A stretch of DNA of 64,000 nt from Dactylorhiza incarnata (taxonomy: Eukaryota > Streptophyta > Magnoliopsida > Asparagales > Orchidaceae). Shown here in pieces: positions 1 to 11,475 of the stretch (position 1 is its first letter; every line of letters begins with the position of its first letter). The notes under the pieces are model-generated. The model had not been told where the DNA came from. It saw only the letters and a list, made by a program, of their open reading frames with translations, and searched no databases. The translations under genes were made by a program, and so were the position numbers. The stretch lies in the NCBI GenBank assembly GCA_033032865.1, contig JAWHQI010000258.1, forward strand, positions 3,844,001 to 3,908,000, in the 5' to 3' direction.

Positions 1-16
1 TATATATATATATATA
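1..16. repeat. (TA)n microsatellite at window edge
   Basis: A run of eight TA dinucleotides opens the window; its left extent is unknown. Confidence 0.8.
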
Positions 17-990
17 ATACACAACTATAACACGAACATAGGTACGAGCCCACAGACATGACACAAGGTTACATCTATTGACGGGCTTAGTACACAAAAT
101 AGTCACTAGATATCGTCAACCCACATATCCATCCCAAACATGTAACTTCTCCAACTGCAACCAGCTAACCAAAGAGCAACTTGATATCATCATGTTGACA
201 CTTCTCATCCTTGCACTTCATCATATGCTCTTCTATGATCTCTGAGACATCAATAATAATGTTGGCCTGCATCCTGTATTTTTTGCTCCCTTAACAGTCA
301 TTTTCCTTCTTCGGACAGTTTAGTATTGACCTCACATTCCTTAATCTAAAATAGTTAGGAATAAATCCGTCATGCATGCAGACTCATGAAATTCTCATTT
401 CTGTGACTTCTTACATGCAATTCAAAAGTTAGTCGCAATATTTTATATGTGAAAATTGAGATAGGAAAAATAACATTTACATATTCATAAATTGAAAATC
501 CGCCAGACATTTTAAATAGTATGAAAGGAACTGTAACAATTTATAAAGAAACGTACTGTAGTGAAGCAGAGTAAATGACGTAAGTTATTCTTTGTTAATT
601 AGATGATTTATAATTCTGACGTTGTTTTCTTGATATATAGTGTTTGTCATAGTATTCTACGCCACATCATTTTCTATCATATTCTTTATTCTTTGAACAT
701 CATGGTTAATGGTAGATTACTTTTCTTTCTTTCATAATGAACCCGTCTCATGCGAAAATTGCTAGGCTGCTAGTTGTTGCCAACCTCTGGACATTTGTTG
801 TATGACCATAAATTATCAGGGAGTCCCATAAAGAACACTTGCACCATATCTAATGGCAGAGAATCACCACCCTTTGGGGCTAACTCTTAAGTTTATCGTT
901 TTGTATGCATGCATCATATTTTTCATATAAGATTATTTAGTTTGTGTTGTAGGATTAGTTGTATTTTTATTAGGCTCCTTTAGATTTTGA
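17..990. other. AT-rich non-coding stretch
   Basis: AT-rich DNA with stops in all frames. I see no exon, LTR or terminal repeat here. It lies upstream of the kinase exons and may be intron. Confidence 0.5.
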
Positions 991-1176
991 AGGGGAGCCT
1001 TGGCGCACTGGTTAAGGTGTCGCCGTGTGACCTTGAGGTCACGGGTTCGAGTCTTGGAAGCAGCCTCTTGCAAAACTGCAAGGTAAGGTTTGCCTACATT
1101 TCACCCTTGTGGTGGAACCCTTCCCCGGACCCTCGCTGCTCGGGGATGCTTTGTGCACCGAGCTGCCCTTTTTTTT
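991..1176 (+). mobile_element. Au-type SINE, copy 1
   Basis: A tRNA-derived SINE of about 186 bp. The head carries Pol III promoter boxes: an A-box-like TGGCGCACTGGTTAAGG and a B-box GGTTCGAGTC. The body has the TGCAAGGTAAGG segment, the CCTTCCCCGGACCC segment and the GTGCACCGAGCTGCCC tail ending in a T run, all typical of the widespread plant Au SINE family. It closely matches the copy at 47630-47810. I see no clear target-site duplication, so it is probably older. Confidence 0.88.
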
Positions 1177-2865
1177 ATCAGTTCCACGAATGATTTAGCA
1201 GTCAAACTGGGCAATAAAGATAAACTCAATTCAGACAAAATGATTCATTCCTTGTCATTTGAAGTTAATCGTCTAAAATCCTGATAAGAGTCATTCAATA
1301 AATTTCCCTTATCAAATAATTCGGCAAACAACAATTAAAACAAAATTATAATCGAAATGCCGGAAAACCAATATTAGGGCCAGAACCGCATATGAAAATA
1401 AAATTGAATCTTATTTAAAACATCTCATAAAATATTTCAAATAAAGCTAGTAAATCTGTTAAACTGTTTTCGGTAAAGCATCTAATATGCAAGTACTAAA
1501 ATTCTCATAAGCATGAATGATTGATATGCAATAAAAAAATCTCTTTTTGCTATTTTGATTTTGATATTTAATGCATCATATTTAGAAAATTAATTAAATA
1601 GAACATAAGCTAAAGAAACAAGAACTCCCATTAATTTTTTTCCTTTCCCTATCCCGCCTAGGATCAGAGTTCCTCCCCTCCGGTGATGTCTTCTCAAATA
1701 TAATAAATTTTGGAATAGAATTCTCAAAAGCTCGGGGTTTGGCACTCTGGAAATCAATAATTTTACTTCCGAAATAGAATTCACTCTCACATGAGTTGCA
1801 TTAACAAGTGAGAAAGACGACACAAATCCTAAGAGTCTAGGAATTTGGTGACAAAAATAGGAGACTTTTCTGAATTATATGAGATCAAATTAAGAGTGGG
1901 GTAGTGGGAATAAGGACTAACGTAGCCCGTAATTAGAAATAGAAATGACCAAAAGAGCCACCATTAATCAAATTCAGCAAACTGATGGTAAGGAGGAGGA
2001 GAGATAGGGGTATCTAGAATGAAAATTTAGCCTCCATAAGGCCAATTAATTAAGACTATCAAAACAGCCCTCTCCTAGGCACCATTTAAAATATTTAGAG
2101 CCACAAAAGCCTCATTTAAATGGTGCCAATCAACCACTAAACCCCAACTAGTACTCTCATTTTAAGGGGCTTAAATCACAGAAATTAGAGCCAAGAAATC
2201 CGCATCCAGCATTCCTATTTTTAAGGGCAGAAAACCACCAAAATATAGGACCAAGAGCCCATAACCAACAGCCCAATCCAAGGCTTAAATCACCCGTAAT
2301 TAATACAATAACTTAGGATTAAAATTGTCATTTCCCATCACTGCAGGAGACGAGTAATGGAAGCCCAAACATCAGCCAGTAGCACTGCAGGGACAACCAG
2401 ACAAAACCCAAACAACAGCTATAATAATTGTCGACAATAGTAGCTGATATTAACAACCAACTGACCTAAGACAACCACTAATTATAGTCTAGAATAGGAT
2501 TAGGTTAGTGAGCTTACTACTTCTGAAGGTAGCAGCCAAAAGAACTTAACCTACCAGCCCATGACAGTAGTTAATAGCAACAACCACAATTCCAAAATTA
2601 GAGCTAGACACAACAGAGGCCACAGCAGCCATAACATAGTACAAAACAGTCACAAAAACTGCCAATAGCAGCCACAATACCCACTAAAATAAAACCAAGG
2701 CCTAGACATGGAATTAGAGAGAGCCAAGAGAGAGAACTGGAGGTAAGAGTAGAATTTTAAAAGCCAAAATCTGATCCAGAACCGATGACAGAGAGCAGAA
2801 CCAAAGCCCCCAAATCCATAGCCAAGGACGAAAGAGAGGAGGCGAGGAAGAAGGAATGGGATTGC
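1177..2865. other. Non-coding stretch, nothing recognised
   Basis: AT-rich sequence without a long open frame, terminal repeat or recognisable protein relic on either strand. Confidence 0.45.
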
Positions 2866-2870
2866 ATAAG

Positions 2871-3242
2871 CGATACGCACTAGCTACGCCGTATCAAGAT
2901 CTATGAACACAAACAAAGAACTTGCATTGCATGAGACGAACAAATACAAACTTGGGAGCCAGGCTCCCTCTTAGCACTTGGAGGCTGGGTTCTCCAAAAC
3001 ACTTCTCTCTCCAAGGAGAGCTCAAAACAATATTGATCTCCAAAGATGAAAGACTTCACATCTAAGAGCTCCTTATATAGGTGGAGACCTGGCTACAAGA
3101 CAAACTCACTAAAGGACAAAGCGACACATAATTAATACAATATTATTATAATGGTAAACACATCATTGAGGGACTCTCGCGAGGTGAGGCCGATCGTCCG
3201 AGCGCTTACGGGTAACACGTACGCAAGGCGTCTACTTGTCAA
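2871..3242 (-). repeat. LTR (left, 3' LTR of minus-strand element)
   Basis: Matches 4219-5320 apart from the 725-bp insert: shared starts near ACTAGCTAC, shared CTCCTTATATAGG-type TATA region and shared GAGGTGAGGCCGATCGTC end segment. Confidence 0.7.
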
Positions 3243-4201
3243 CACACTCGTCCTAAAGAGCGGCCTTGTCCCCAAGGCCGAGCGAGAGGAGGCCTTGAAG
3301 ACTGTTGTCGGAGTGGAAATGCACCAGTTGGACTTGGGCCATGACCTCGGGCGGAGCTGTAACAATCTGAAAAGCAGCGGAGTGAACTTGTAGGGCCCTT
3401 TTGCAATTTTATACGCGAGAATAACTGCTATAAGAAAAGGTGCAGTGGCGAATGCTAAGTGGTTCTTGTGCGAATCCGAAAATGACACGGATGGTGGAGT
3501 GCAGTAGATATCTGAAATTAACAAATAGATATGCGGCGGAGAGATAGAGTGGGCCGGACGGGAAGGAGTAAATAAGTGGGAGAGTAAATGAGAAAGGGGC
3601 GGGGGATGGTCGTCGAGTGGGGTTCAATGCAAAGGGAAATCGTTGGAAAAAAGGAGCGGTCCCGGTAGAGTTAAAATAGGATGGAGTTGTAGCCCGAATT
3701 GGGAAGAGGAAACATCTGCGGTTTCAAAAGGGCGTCTGAGGGGGGGGGGGGGGGGGGGGGGGCTCAGGGGTGTTGACGTGGAGCGCAGGTGGAGGACTTG
3801 AGGCAGAGGAGGTGCTATAACTCCAGATTGTAAGATGGGCGGGGATTAGGGGGGTCATGTTGTGGTCGGCGGTGGTAGAATGAAGGGTGTGTTGGGAAAG
3901 GAGGAGGCCGCGGTGGTGCCTGTGGACGAAGGTCCACTGAGGGGTGGCAGTGGGACACTTGGTGGAGGAGGAGGAGGAGGCCTGCTGGGGAGCAGAGAGG
4001 CTGGCATGGGATGTAATGGAGCTTGAGGAAGAAACCAACAACGAAGCACAAGTGCCATGGCAAGGATGTCATCCATGACAGATTCGATTCGATCGATCAA
4101 GCGTGCAATGAGTTCGGAAGGAGTACCATGGCGGCGAACGAACGGTGGCTGACGGGAAAGGTGGAGATGCACTTAGGGTTCCCGTGGAAACCTTAGGTGA
4201 G
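3243..4201 (-). pseudogene. Degenerate gag leader/N-terminus of TR-GAG-like element
   Basis: The interior reads on the minus strand as a short gag-like start (about 4172-4030, a helical segment) followed by Pro-rich low-complexity sequence. A G homopolymer lies at 3740-3762. Near the left LTR, 3262-3279 forms GGCCTTG/CAAGGCC, equivalent to the pol-tail remnant of the related elements at 44612 and 48648. No complete gag domain or zinc knuckle survives. Confidence 0.4.
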
Positions 4202-4216
4202 CGGCAGGTCGGACCA
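4202..4216 (-). other. Primer-binding site matching tRNA-Tyr
   Basis: The + strand CGGCAGGTCGGACCA equals the 3' end of plant tRNA-Tyr (acceptor strand GGTCGGA plus CCA); its complement is the PBS. It sits 2 bp from the right LTR, as expected for minus-strand priming. Confidence 0.65.
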
Positions 4217-4218
4217 AT

Positions 4219-5320
4219 TGATACTCACTAGCTACATCGTATCAAGAACTATGAACTCGAACAAAGATCTTGCATTGCATGAGAAGAACAGATGCAAATT
4301 CGGGAGTCAGGCTCCCGCCTAGCACTCGAAGTCTGGGTCCTCCAAAGCGCTCATCTCACTAAGGAGCAATGTTTTAAATATCGGATGTCGGCGACATATC
4401 GGATTGAGTTTTTAAATGTCGTGTGTCGGAAGTCGGAGACATGTCGGGGATATTTTAAAATATCGGATTTCAAAATTTTATAAATAATTTATTGTTTTTA
4501 TGTATACTAAGTATAATTATATGTTATAAAAATAGAAAAATAATATAACAAATAGATAAAAAATGAGTCATTTGTATTATAAAATAAACTCGAATAGTAT
4601 CTAAGATAAAATATTATTAACAAATACAAAATGATACATTGTAAAATATATTTAATAATATACAATAATTTTATTTTGATAACAATAAGTTTATTGCAAA
4701 TAAAGAAGATTTAAATATTTCATTTTTTTCTAAATAAATGTATTAAATATTTTCATATTTTTGTAATATGAAATTAAAAAATTGTGAAACAAATATACAA
4801 AATTGGTTGTAAGAATAAAACGTTAAAAAATCGAAACAATAAGTTTAATCGATTTAAACATACATAATATAATATTCATATGTGATTTAAACATATGTTG
4901 CTAGACTGCTAATATAACATAAAATAAAATAGCGGACGATATATTTAAAAGTCGTGTCGGCCGATATATCGGAAAAAATCGGACAGCCTATATTTTACAA
5001 AAGGACATAATTTTTTTTTTTAATAAAAACATATCGTTTTGCCCTAAAAAATGACATGTCGGGAGACATGTCGGAGGACATTTAAAACAATACTAAGGAG
5101 AGCCCAAAACAAGATTAATCTCCAAAGATGAAAGACTTCACACCTAAGGGCTCTTTATATAGATGGAGACCTCGCTACAAGACAATCTCACTAAAGGACA
5201 AAATGAAACATAATTAACACAATATTATTATAAAGGTAAACACATCATTGAGGGAATCTCGCGAGGTGAGGCCGATCGTCTGAGCTCCTGCGGGTGACAC
5301 GTACGCAAGGCGTATACGCA
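4219..5320 (-). repeat. LTR (right, 5' LTR) carrying a nested TIR element
   Basis: About 368 bp of LTR sequence split by a 725-bp insertion plus a 9-bp target duplication. It aligns with 2871-3242 on both sides of the insert. Confidence 0.7.
4367..5091. mobile_element. Non-autonomous TIR element (MULE-like by target duplication)
   Basis: A 725-bp AT-rich insert flanked by a perfect 9-bp duplication ACTAAGGAG (4358-4366 and 5092-5100). The ends are inverted: AATGTTTTAAATATC on the left, and ATTGTTTTAAATGTC when the right end is reverse-complemented. Sub-terminal zones on both sides carry repeated CGACATGTC/ATATCGG motifs. No transposase frame is present. A 9-bp duplication is typical of Mutator-like elements; assignment beyond that is inference. 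Confidence 0.72.
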
Positions 5321-5325
5321 ATAAG

Positions 5326-6293
5326 TATAAGAGAAATGCTCATGATATAATCCCAATACACAAGGGGTAAAATCCCCTCGTACCCTTCATAATCTACCCT
5401 TGGATTTAATCCAAGGTTTAACACAACCACTTGCAATTGCACTAAGGGCACACTAGTCAATTGACCCCTCCACTAACACAATCCCAAGATAATAGATTCT
5501 CATTTAATCCTCAAAATACATAGGTTTATCATGATATAACCGACCACTATTAAAGTCTAAAACAAGAAAAGGCCAAGGCCACCACATCAAAGTCCAAATG
5601 CATGCATTAAACCATTAAGTAAAGACCCAATTGATTAAAAGTAAATCATTTAATGGAGGCCCACTTCGAAGCATTAGCATAAGACATGGATTTAATATAG
5701 TGAAATCAATGCCCATACCAATAGGAATTAATACCAAAGTTAAGTAAAACTCAAATGAAATCAAGTATGGAAAAAGCCAAAATATCCGGAATAAGAGAAA
5801 ACCTACCTTAAAACCCATTTGATACATCACCTTTGAATTACATTCATTATTCGCGATAACTTCTTTAATAAAATTTTATTTTATTTTATATTTTATAGAC
5901 ATTTCAATCTAAGAAAGATCAGGTTCTCACATGTGTACGACTTGGGAACGGGTTGAACGAAGAAAATTCAAGGAAGATACACCAAATTTTGCAGTTCCTG
6001 TTTCCTAGGGCCATGTGGTGGTAAGACGGCATATCAGACCAAGTTGGTATGCACCAAATCATATTGCAATAAAATGGACGTGGGATACAATCACAAGGTA
6101 TACTCGCGCCAAGCTCTTGTAGGATGGTTTCCTATAAGTGTCCTCTTCAAAGGGAGATCCTAAACCAAGAGTCGAAAGATCCCTAATAAGACTCCGGGGA
6201 GACTGTTACTAATTACCCGATTGTCCCAATACATCATCATGCCGCTACACTAGCCAAGGATAGTCATTTGGATACTATCAGTTCCCCTGAAGC
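5326..6293. other. Non-coding stretch with a possible LTR fragment
   Basis: No gene seen. Around 6085-6260 the text (GATACAATCACAAGGTAT and following) resembles the LTR at 44640-44740, so an eroded LTR fragment of a related element is likely. The rest is unassigned. Confidence 0.35.
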
Positions 6294-6590
6294 AATGTTT
6301 TAAATGTCGCCCAACCTGCTGCCCGACGACATGTCAGTTTTGAAGGCAAAATGTTATTTTACCTAAAAAATAGCGTAGGTCGTTTAGGTATAGTTGATAT
6401 ATATCAGATTTTTTCCAGTGTATTGGCCGACGTAGCTCTCAAAAATATTTTTTGCTATTTGATTTTAGCTTCTTTTATCAGTATATGCTTAGATTATCTC
6501 AATGCATTGCATTATGTATGAGTAAATTTAATAAACCTATTGTTTTATTAGTAAGTGTTATTCTTACAATCAATTTTGTACATTCATTTC
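6294..6590 (-). mobile_element. Truncated copy of the 4367-5091 TIR element family
   Basis: Starts with CAATGTTTTAAATGTCG, then a GACATGTC-type subterminal motif, and later a segment ending ATTCTTACAATCAATTTTG. Both match the reverse complement of the right half of 4367-5091. The other terminus is absent; the sequence passes into a Copia relic at about 6590. Confidence 0.6.
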
Positions 6591-6888
6591 ACACTATATA
6601 ATCTATGTATTTCTTGGGGGGCATAGGTGACTTGGTCTACAAGGGAGTTTTCTCAACGATGATTCGTTCTAGAACTTCTTGAAGAAAATGGGTGTTGTGG
6701 TACCAAACTGGTTGAGAGTGTTGTTGATCTGAACTATGATATTCATAAATAGGATTCCCTAATTCTCGAAAAGATTGTAAAATTTCAAAAAATTGTTATG
6801 AAATTTATTTACTTTACTTTTACCACACTTGATATATTGTACTCTATGTCCGTGGTGAGTAGATTTATGCATGCTCTGAAAGTTTATC
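6590..6888 (+). pseudogene. Copia relic, reverse transcriptase C-terminal part (left half)
   Basis: Degenerate + strand reading shows YFLG, then a LLEE-like segment, KLIYFTFTTLDILYS and VVSRFMHALK, the typical Copia RT/connection signature. It contains stops and frameshifts. The reading is cut at 6888 by the Copia element 6894-11972 and resumes at 11978. Confidence 0.65.
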
Positions 6889-6893
6889 GTTAC

Positions 6894-7065
6894 TGTTGGA
6901 AATTCCCCAATCTTTATATATATTTTCACACGTATAAATACAATGGAAGAATACATATATATAGGAGAGAGAGTGAGACAGAAAAACCTATACATGATGT
7001 GGGACTAAAAAGAAGAAGGATTAAATGGGCCTGTATATGGGCCTATTACATGGATTTTTCTAACA
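6894..7065 (-). repeat. Copia 1 3' LTR
   Basis: 172 bp, TG...CA, nearly identical to 11808-11972. It contains TATATATATTTTCACACG and a GGGCCTGTATATGGGCC near-palindrome. Confidence 0.92.
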
Positions 7066-7371
7066 CTCCCCCGCAAGCTGGAGCGTACAAGTCGTATGCG
7101 CCAAGCTTGGACAAAAACTGATAGTATAATGGCCGGGAGAGAGCTTTAGTAAGGATGTCAGCAACCTATCTTGTAGCGGGAACATGCTCCAATTCTATCT
7201 TCTTTGACTGGACCTTCTCCCGAATAAAGTGACAGTCAACTTCGATATGCTTTGTTCGTTCATGGAAGACTGGATTCTTGGCAATGTGTATTGCAGCTTG
7301 ACTGTCGCAAAGAAGAATTGCCGGAGATTAGAGTTTTATACCTAAATCGTTTAGAAGGCTCTCAAGTCAGG

Positions 7372-8795
7372 TTAACTCAGATGCAACGGCTGCCATAGCC
7401 CGATACTCAGCCTCAACAGATGAGCGAGCAACCACAGTCTGTTTCTTGCACGCCAGGTAATGAGATGTCCACCGAAGTATGTACAGAAACCAGTGGTGGA
7501 GCGCCTATCGTCAATAGATCTTGTGTAGTCGGCATCACAGAACGCGACAAGAGATAGAGAGGTAGATGGTTTGTACAACAGTCCTTGACCGAGAGCGTTC
7601 TTTAGATATCTAAGAATACACTCAACAGCTTGAAGATGAGATGTCTGAGGAGCATGCATAAACCGACTTACTACTCCTACAACAAATGAGATGTCCGGGC
7701 GTGTCACCGTAAGGTAGATTAGCTTTCCGACCAAACGTCGATAGTATTCAGGGTTTGTAAGCAGTTGGTCGGAGTCAGAGCTATGAGCAGAGAGCTTGTG
7801 ATTTGCATCCATAGGAGTGTCCACAAGTTTGCACCCAGAGTATCCAACATCTTGAAGGAGGTCAATACAGTACTTCCGTTGGGATAAAACAAGACCGTTA
7901 GGTCGTCTCGCTACTTCAAGCCCAAGGAAGTTTCAAAGATTTCCCAGGTCTTTTGTCTGGAATGCCGAGTTCAGCTGTTGTTTAACATATTGTATCCCTG
8001 TGGTGTCATCGCCAGTGATGAGGATATCATCAACATATACAAGAAGAATCACAGTGCCGGTTGACCGATGGCGGGTGAATAAAGAGAAATCAGCCGTGCT
8101 GCGAGTGAATCCCATAGCACAAACAACGTTGCTGAATTTGTCAAACCAAGCGCGCGGTGACTATTTGAGACCATATATAGACTTCCGGAGACGACAGACC
8201 AATGACTCCCCCGTGGTCTCAAACCCGGCAGGTTGGAGCATATAGACAACTTCCTGCAGATTCACCATTAAGGAAGACATTTTTGATGTCGAGCTGATAG
8301 AGGGGCCAATGGCGATGAACAGCCAAGGAGATAAGGACACGAACAATGTTCAGTTGGCCACCGGGGAGAAGGTTCCTCATAATCGAGTCCTTATTGCTGA
8401 GTGAAACCCCTGGCCACGAGGCGAGCTTTCAAGCGATCAATGGTGCCATCAGCAGCATGTTTAATAACAAAGACCCATTTGCAGCTAACACAGGAGTGTC
8501 CAGGAGGAAGGGGGACCAGATCCCATGTCTGGTTAGCCCAGAGGGCTGTCATTTCGTCGTCCATGGCTGCCCGCCAGCCTGGATGATGAAGAGCCTCCTG
8601 CACATTGTTAGGAAGAGAAACAGAAGAAAGAGAGGTGACAAATTGTTGGAGAGGGGGGAAGGCGATGTAGAGATACGTAGTTGGCCAAGGGATGAGCCGT
8701 AGAGGTGGTCGCTGGATCAGCCGTTGTCGGAATGTCATTGGCATCAGGAGACCGTTGTAGGAGAGCATCCTTGGATATTCGGCGAGTATAGACAC
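7372..8795 (-). pseudogene. Copia 1 reverse transcriptase and RNase H, frameshifted
   Basis: Four minus-strand blocks carry the Copia RT-RNase H core. 8795-8391 has the RT start (EALHHPGWRAAMDDEM, LKARLVARGF). 8346-8161 ends in KSIYGLK. 8115-7933 holds the catalytic LLVYVDDILITGDD. 7824-7372 holds KLIYLTVTRPDIS, VVSRFMHAP, ILRYLK and the RNase H segment AFCDADYTRSIDDRRSTTG. Block changes between 8391 and 7824 show frameshifts or small deletions. The YVDD box itself is intact. Confidence 0.85.
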
Positions 8796-10014
8796 GCAGA
8801 AGAGGTGGAGGTGCCACGGGAGGGATGTGAATCGTAGGTGGAGTTGGTGGTAGAGACAGAGTCGTGACCGGGATGGCTGGTCGAGGAAGAGGATTCGGGA
8901 AAGAGGGAGAGTAGTGAGAGGTAGGGGAGTGGAATGGTGGGTCCTCAGAGAAGGTTACATCAGCCGAGGCCACTAGCTTGCCTTCAATGGGAGAGTAACA
9001 GACATAACCTTTCTGAGTTCGTGAGTAACCAACGAACATATACTTGACGGCGCGAGCAGCGAGTTTGTTGGTAGATGGGCCAAGGAGATGAGCATAGCAA
9101 ACACAGCCGAAGACACGGGGTGTGAGAGGGAAATGAGAGGTGGAGGGGAAAAGGAGACTGAATGGGGAGGCAAAAACAAGTACGGACGAGGGCATGCGGT
9201 TGATGAGATGACAAGCAGTAGAAACCACAGTTCCAATATTCGGTGGGTATCTGCATTTGGAACATAAGGGACCGAGCTACATCAAGGAGATGTCGGTTCT
9301 TTCGTTCGGCCACTCCATTTTGTTGGGAAGTATAAGAGCAGGAGGTTTGATGGATGATGCCAAACTCGGAGCAAAGATTGGAGAAGGTACGCCCGGTGTA
9401 CTCACGAGCATTATCAGTTCGGATGATTTTTAACGGAGTAGAGAACTGTGTACGCATCTCAGTAATAAATATGCGGAACACAGATGTTATTCACTACGGT
9501 CATGCAGTAAATATAACCAAGTAAGCCGTGAGTAATCATCAATAAATGTCACAAAGTAGCGATATCCAAAAATACTAGGGACTTTATAGGGGCCCCATAT
9601 ATCAGAGTGAACTAAAGAGAACGGAGTAAACTCTTGTAAGGGAACATCAGGAAGAGCTTTCTTGAGAACTGGAAGGGGAGCATGCCCAAGGCGGCGATGC
9701 CAATCAGTGGTGGATATAGCAGAGATAGTGGTAGGTGGGAGATCCATGAGATACAATCCATTTTCCAGCCGCCCTTTACCAATGATATTCCGCGTGCGCC
9801 GATCCTGCACAACAAAAGATAAAGAAGAGAAGGTAACAAAACAATCAAGTTCCTGCGTTAGACGACTAATAGAGAGTAAATTAAAGGGAGATCCCGGAAC
9901 ATGAAGAACCAAGGATAAATGGAGAGTTGGAGTGAGGCGAAGGTCAGCTGCGCTAGAGACCGGGGTGGTGTCGCCATTAGCAACAATGATGAACTTAGGA
10001 TGAGCCGACTGCAT
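8608..10014 (-). pseudogene. Copia 1 protease end, GAG-pre-integrase and integrase, broken
   Basis: 10014-9487 carries LLSISRLTQEL, the GAG-pre-integrase segment (WHRRLGHAP) and the integrase start (VHSDIWGP, FVTFIDDYSRLTWLY). 9481-8984 continues with IIRTDNAREY, HQTSCSYTSQQNGVAERKN, including the second catalytic Asp and the Glu. 9228-8608 continues with PRVFGCVCYAHL and KYMFVGYS. Frame changes near 9484 and 9230 break the chain. Confidence 0.85.
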
Positions 10015-11093
10015 ATACTTTGGGGGCCTCTGGAGGTGATGTGATGAGTAGCACCATAATCGACAATCCAGTGGGGGCTCTGAGAAAGACAGGTTATACC
10101 TTCAGTGGAGAATGAGGCAGTCGTGGAAGAAGGGCGGTTGAGAGCACCCTGGAGCTGTTGGAGTTGGGTGCGGTGCTCATTGATGTCTTGGTTGGTAGGA
10201 GAGGCAGACTCATGTGAAGACATTCCAGCGAAGGCAGAGGCAGTAAGGTGAGGAGGCAGGCCATGCTTGCGGTAACATGTGGCTTCAAGATGTCCCTCGC
10301 GGTGACAGTAAGTACAATGCATCGTTGAGCGGCCACCACGTCCTCGTCCGCGAGACGGGTGGCGTCCTCCCCTAGTGGAGGAACCACGAGAAGAACCAGG
10401 AGTGGGAAGAAGGGGATGCTGAAGAAGAGCCGGGGAGAAACTTGTAGGAGGCTCAGAGGGAGGAGTTACCCTGAGTAACATAGAGCAAACATCATGGAGG
10501 GAAGGGGTGGTAGTGGAGGAGAGTATCTGGGCCCGAACACTGTGCAGATGTGGAGGAACACGAGCCATCATCATAGCAATGCAAACGGCTTCCTTCTGAG
10601 CCCGTTGAGTCGCGAGATCAGTGGTAGATGGCTGATGCTGGATCCATGCTTCAGTAAGACCCTTAGCACGAGCAACTAAGGAGGTCATGTCCGCATCCCC
10701 ACCCGTATCCAGGGACTGGAGATCAGTAATAATGTCATAGAGGTGCTGGAGGCTGTCCTTGCCTGAATACAATGAATGAAGCTCATCCCACATACCCTTG
10801 ACCGTCTCGTGATACATGGCCATTTGGTAGGGTTCGCCATCCATGGAGTTGAGAAGCCATGTCTGAACTCGACCGTCATTCCGCAGCCAATCGTCGGTAA
10901 AAGGGGAAGGAGGTGCCTGCGTGAGATGAAGTAAGAGTCCTTTTGCCTGAAGGACCCGGCGAACGGAGTGCACCCAAGGCACAAAATTTTTCTTTCCAGA
11001 TAGGGAAATAGTGGTAATTTGTAGCTCATCACGGAGTTCGGGAGGAGTTACGCGAGCATCAGGCACTTCAGAGGAATTGACCGAGGAACCCAT
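9858..11093 (-). CDS. Copia 1 gag with start of protease
   Basis: A 411-residue minus-strand frame. The N-terminal half is a UBN2-type Copia gag (WLLNSMDGEPYQMAMYHETVKGMWDELHSLYSG, near residues 80-115). A basic RGGRHPSRGRGRGG segment precedes a CCHC knuckle CTYCHREGHLEATC at about 258-271. The protease motif follows as WIVDYGATHHIT near 355; the usual DSGAT is altered to DYGAT, which probably disables the protease. The last roughly 60 residues are out of frame relative to the pol reading that starts at 10014. It encodes the structural particle protein of the element. Confidence 0.8.
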   Translation of the reverse strand: MGSSVNSSEVPDARVTPPELRDELQITTISLSGKKNFVPWVHSVRRVLQAKGLLLHLTQAPPSPFTDDWLRNDGRVQTWLLNSMDGEPYQMAMYHETVKGMWDELHSLYSGKDSLQHLYDIITDLQSLDTGGDADMTSLVARAKGLTEAWIQHQPSTTDLATQRAQKEAVCIAMMMARVPPHLHSVRAQILSSTTTPSLHDVCSMLLRVTPPSEPPTSFSPALLQHPLLPTPGSSRGSSTRGGRHPSRGRGRGGRSTMHCTYCHREGHLEATCYRKHGLPPHLTASAFAGMSSHESASPTNQDINEHRTQLQQLQGALNRPSSTTASFSTEGITCLSQSPHWIVDYGATHHITSRGPQSICSRLILSSSLLLMATPPRSLAQLTFASLQLSIYPWFFMFRDLPLIYSLLVV

Positions 11094-11199
11094 GAAACCG
11101 AACGGAGCAGCAAGAGGGATCCGAGAGGAGGGGCCGCGCGATCACAGGCGTGGACAGAGCGAACTGAGGCGACCTTGCGGCGAGTTGGAGGTCGGCGGT

Positions 11200-11475
11200 C
11201 TGGAGCAGGCGGTCTGGCGGTGGACTGGCACCGAGCTGGTGAGCTGGTGGTCGCGCGGTCTGGCGGTGAGCTGGAGGTCGCGCGGTCTGGCAACGAGCTG
11301 GAGGTCGCGCGAGAAGAAGACAGCGCGAATGGAGAACTGTAGGTCACGCGGTCTGGTGGCGAGCTGGAGGTCGCGAGGTCTGGCGGCGAGCTGGGGCTGG
11401 CGCGATAAGAAGACAACGCGAATGGAGAACTGGAGGTCGCGCGGTCTGGCGGTGAGCTGGAGCTGGCAGCAAGCG
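11200..11475. repeat. Minisatellite in Copia 1 leader
   Basis: Imperfect tandem copies built on GAGCTGGAGGTCGCGCGGTC (about 27-30 bp, some larger blocks) between the gag start and the PBS. They create spurious Arg/Ser/Trp-rich frames. Confidence 0.75.

Larger units (their letters stand above)
2871..5320 (-). mobile_element. Non-autonomous LTR retrotransposon (TR-GAG-like), tRNA-Tyr primed
   Basis: Two related LTRs (2871 to about 3242, and 4219-5320) flank a roughly 1-kb interior, and the element is bounded by a 5-bp duplication ATAAG at 2866-2870 and 5321-5325. Orientation is minus: the primer-binding site abuts the right LTR and a degenerate gag start reads leftward. The right LTR is interrupted by a TIR element (4367-5091); without it the two LTRs are nearly equal in length. 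The interior has no reverse transcriptase, so the element depended on a helper. The exact inner end of the left LTR is uncertain by about 10 bp. Confidence 0.72.

Noticed and set aside
991..1060. Functional tRNA gene
   Set aside because: Pol III boxes are present but the sequence is a SINE head; no cloverleaf acceptor stem closes.
987..1193. Short frames covering the first SINE, and similarly at 47623-47829
   Set aside because: They read through a tRNA-derived SINE; no protein is expected.
3151..3393. 80-residue + strand frame across an LTR end
   Set aside because: It spans an LTR/interior junction antisense to the element; no start context or homology recognised.
3724..4172. Pro-rich frames in three registers on the minus strand
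   Set aside because: Low-complexity sequence around a G homopolymer; at most the first residues of a degenerate gag.
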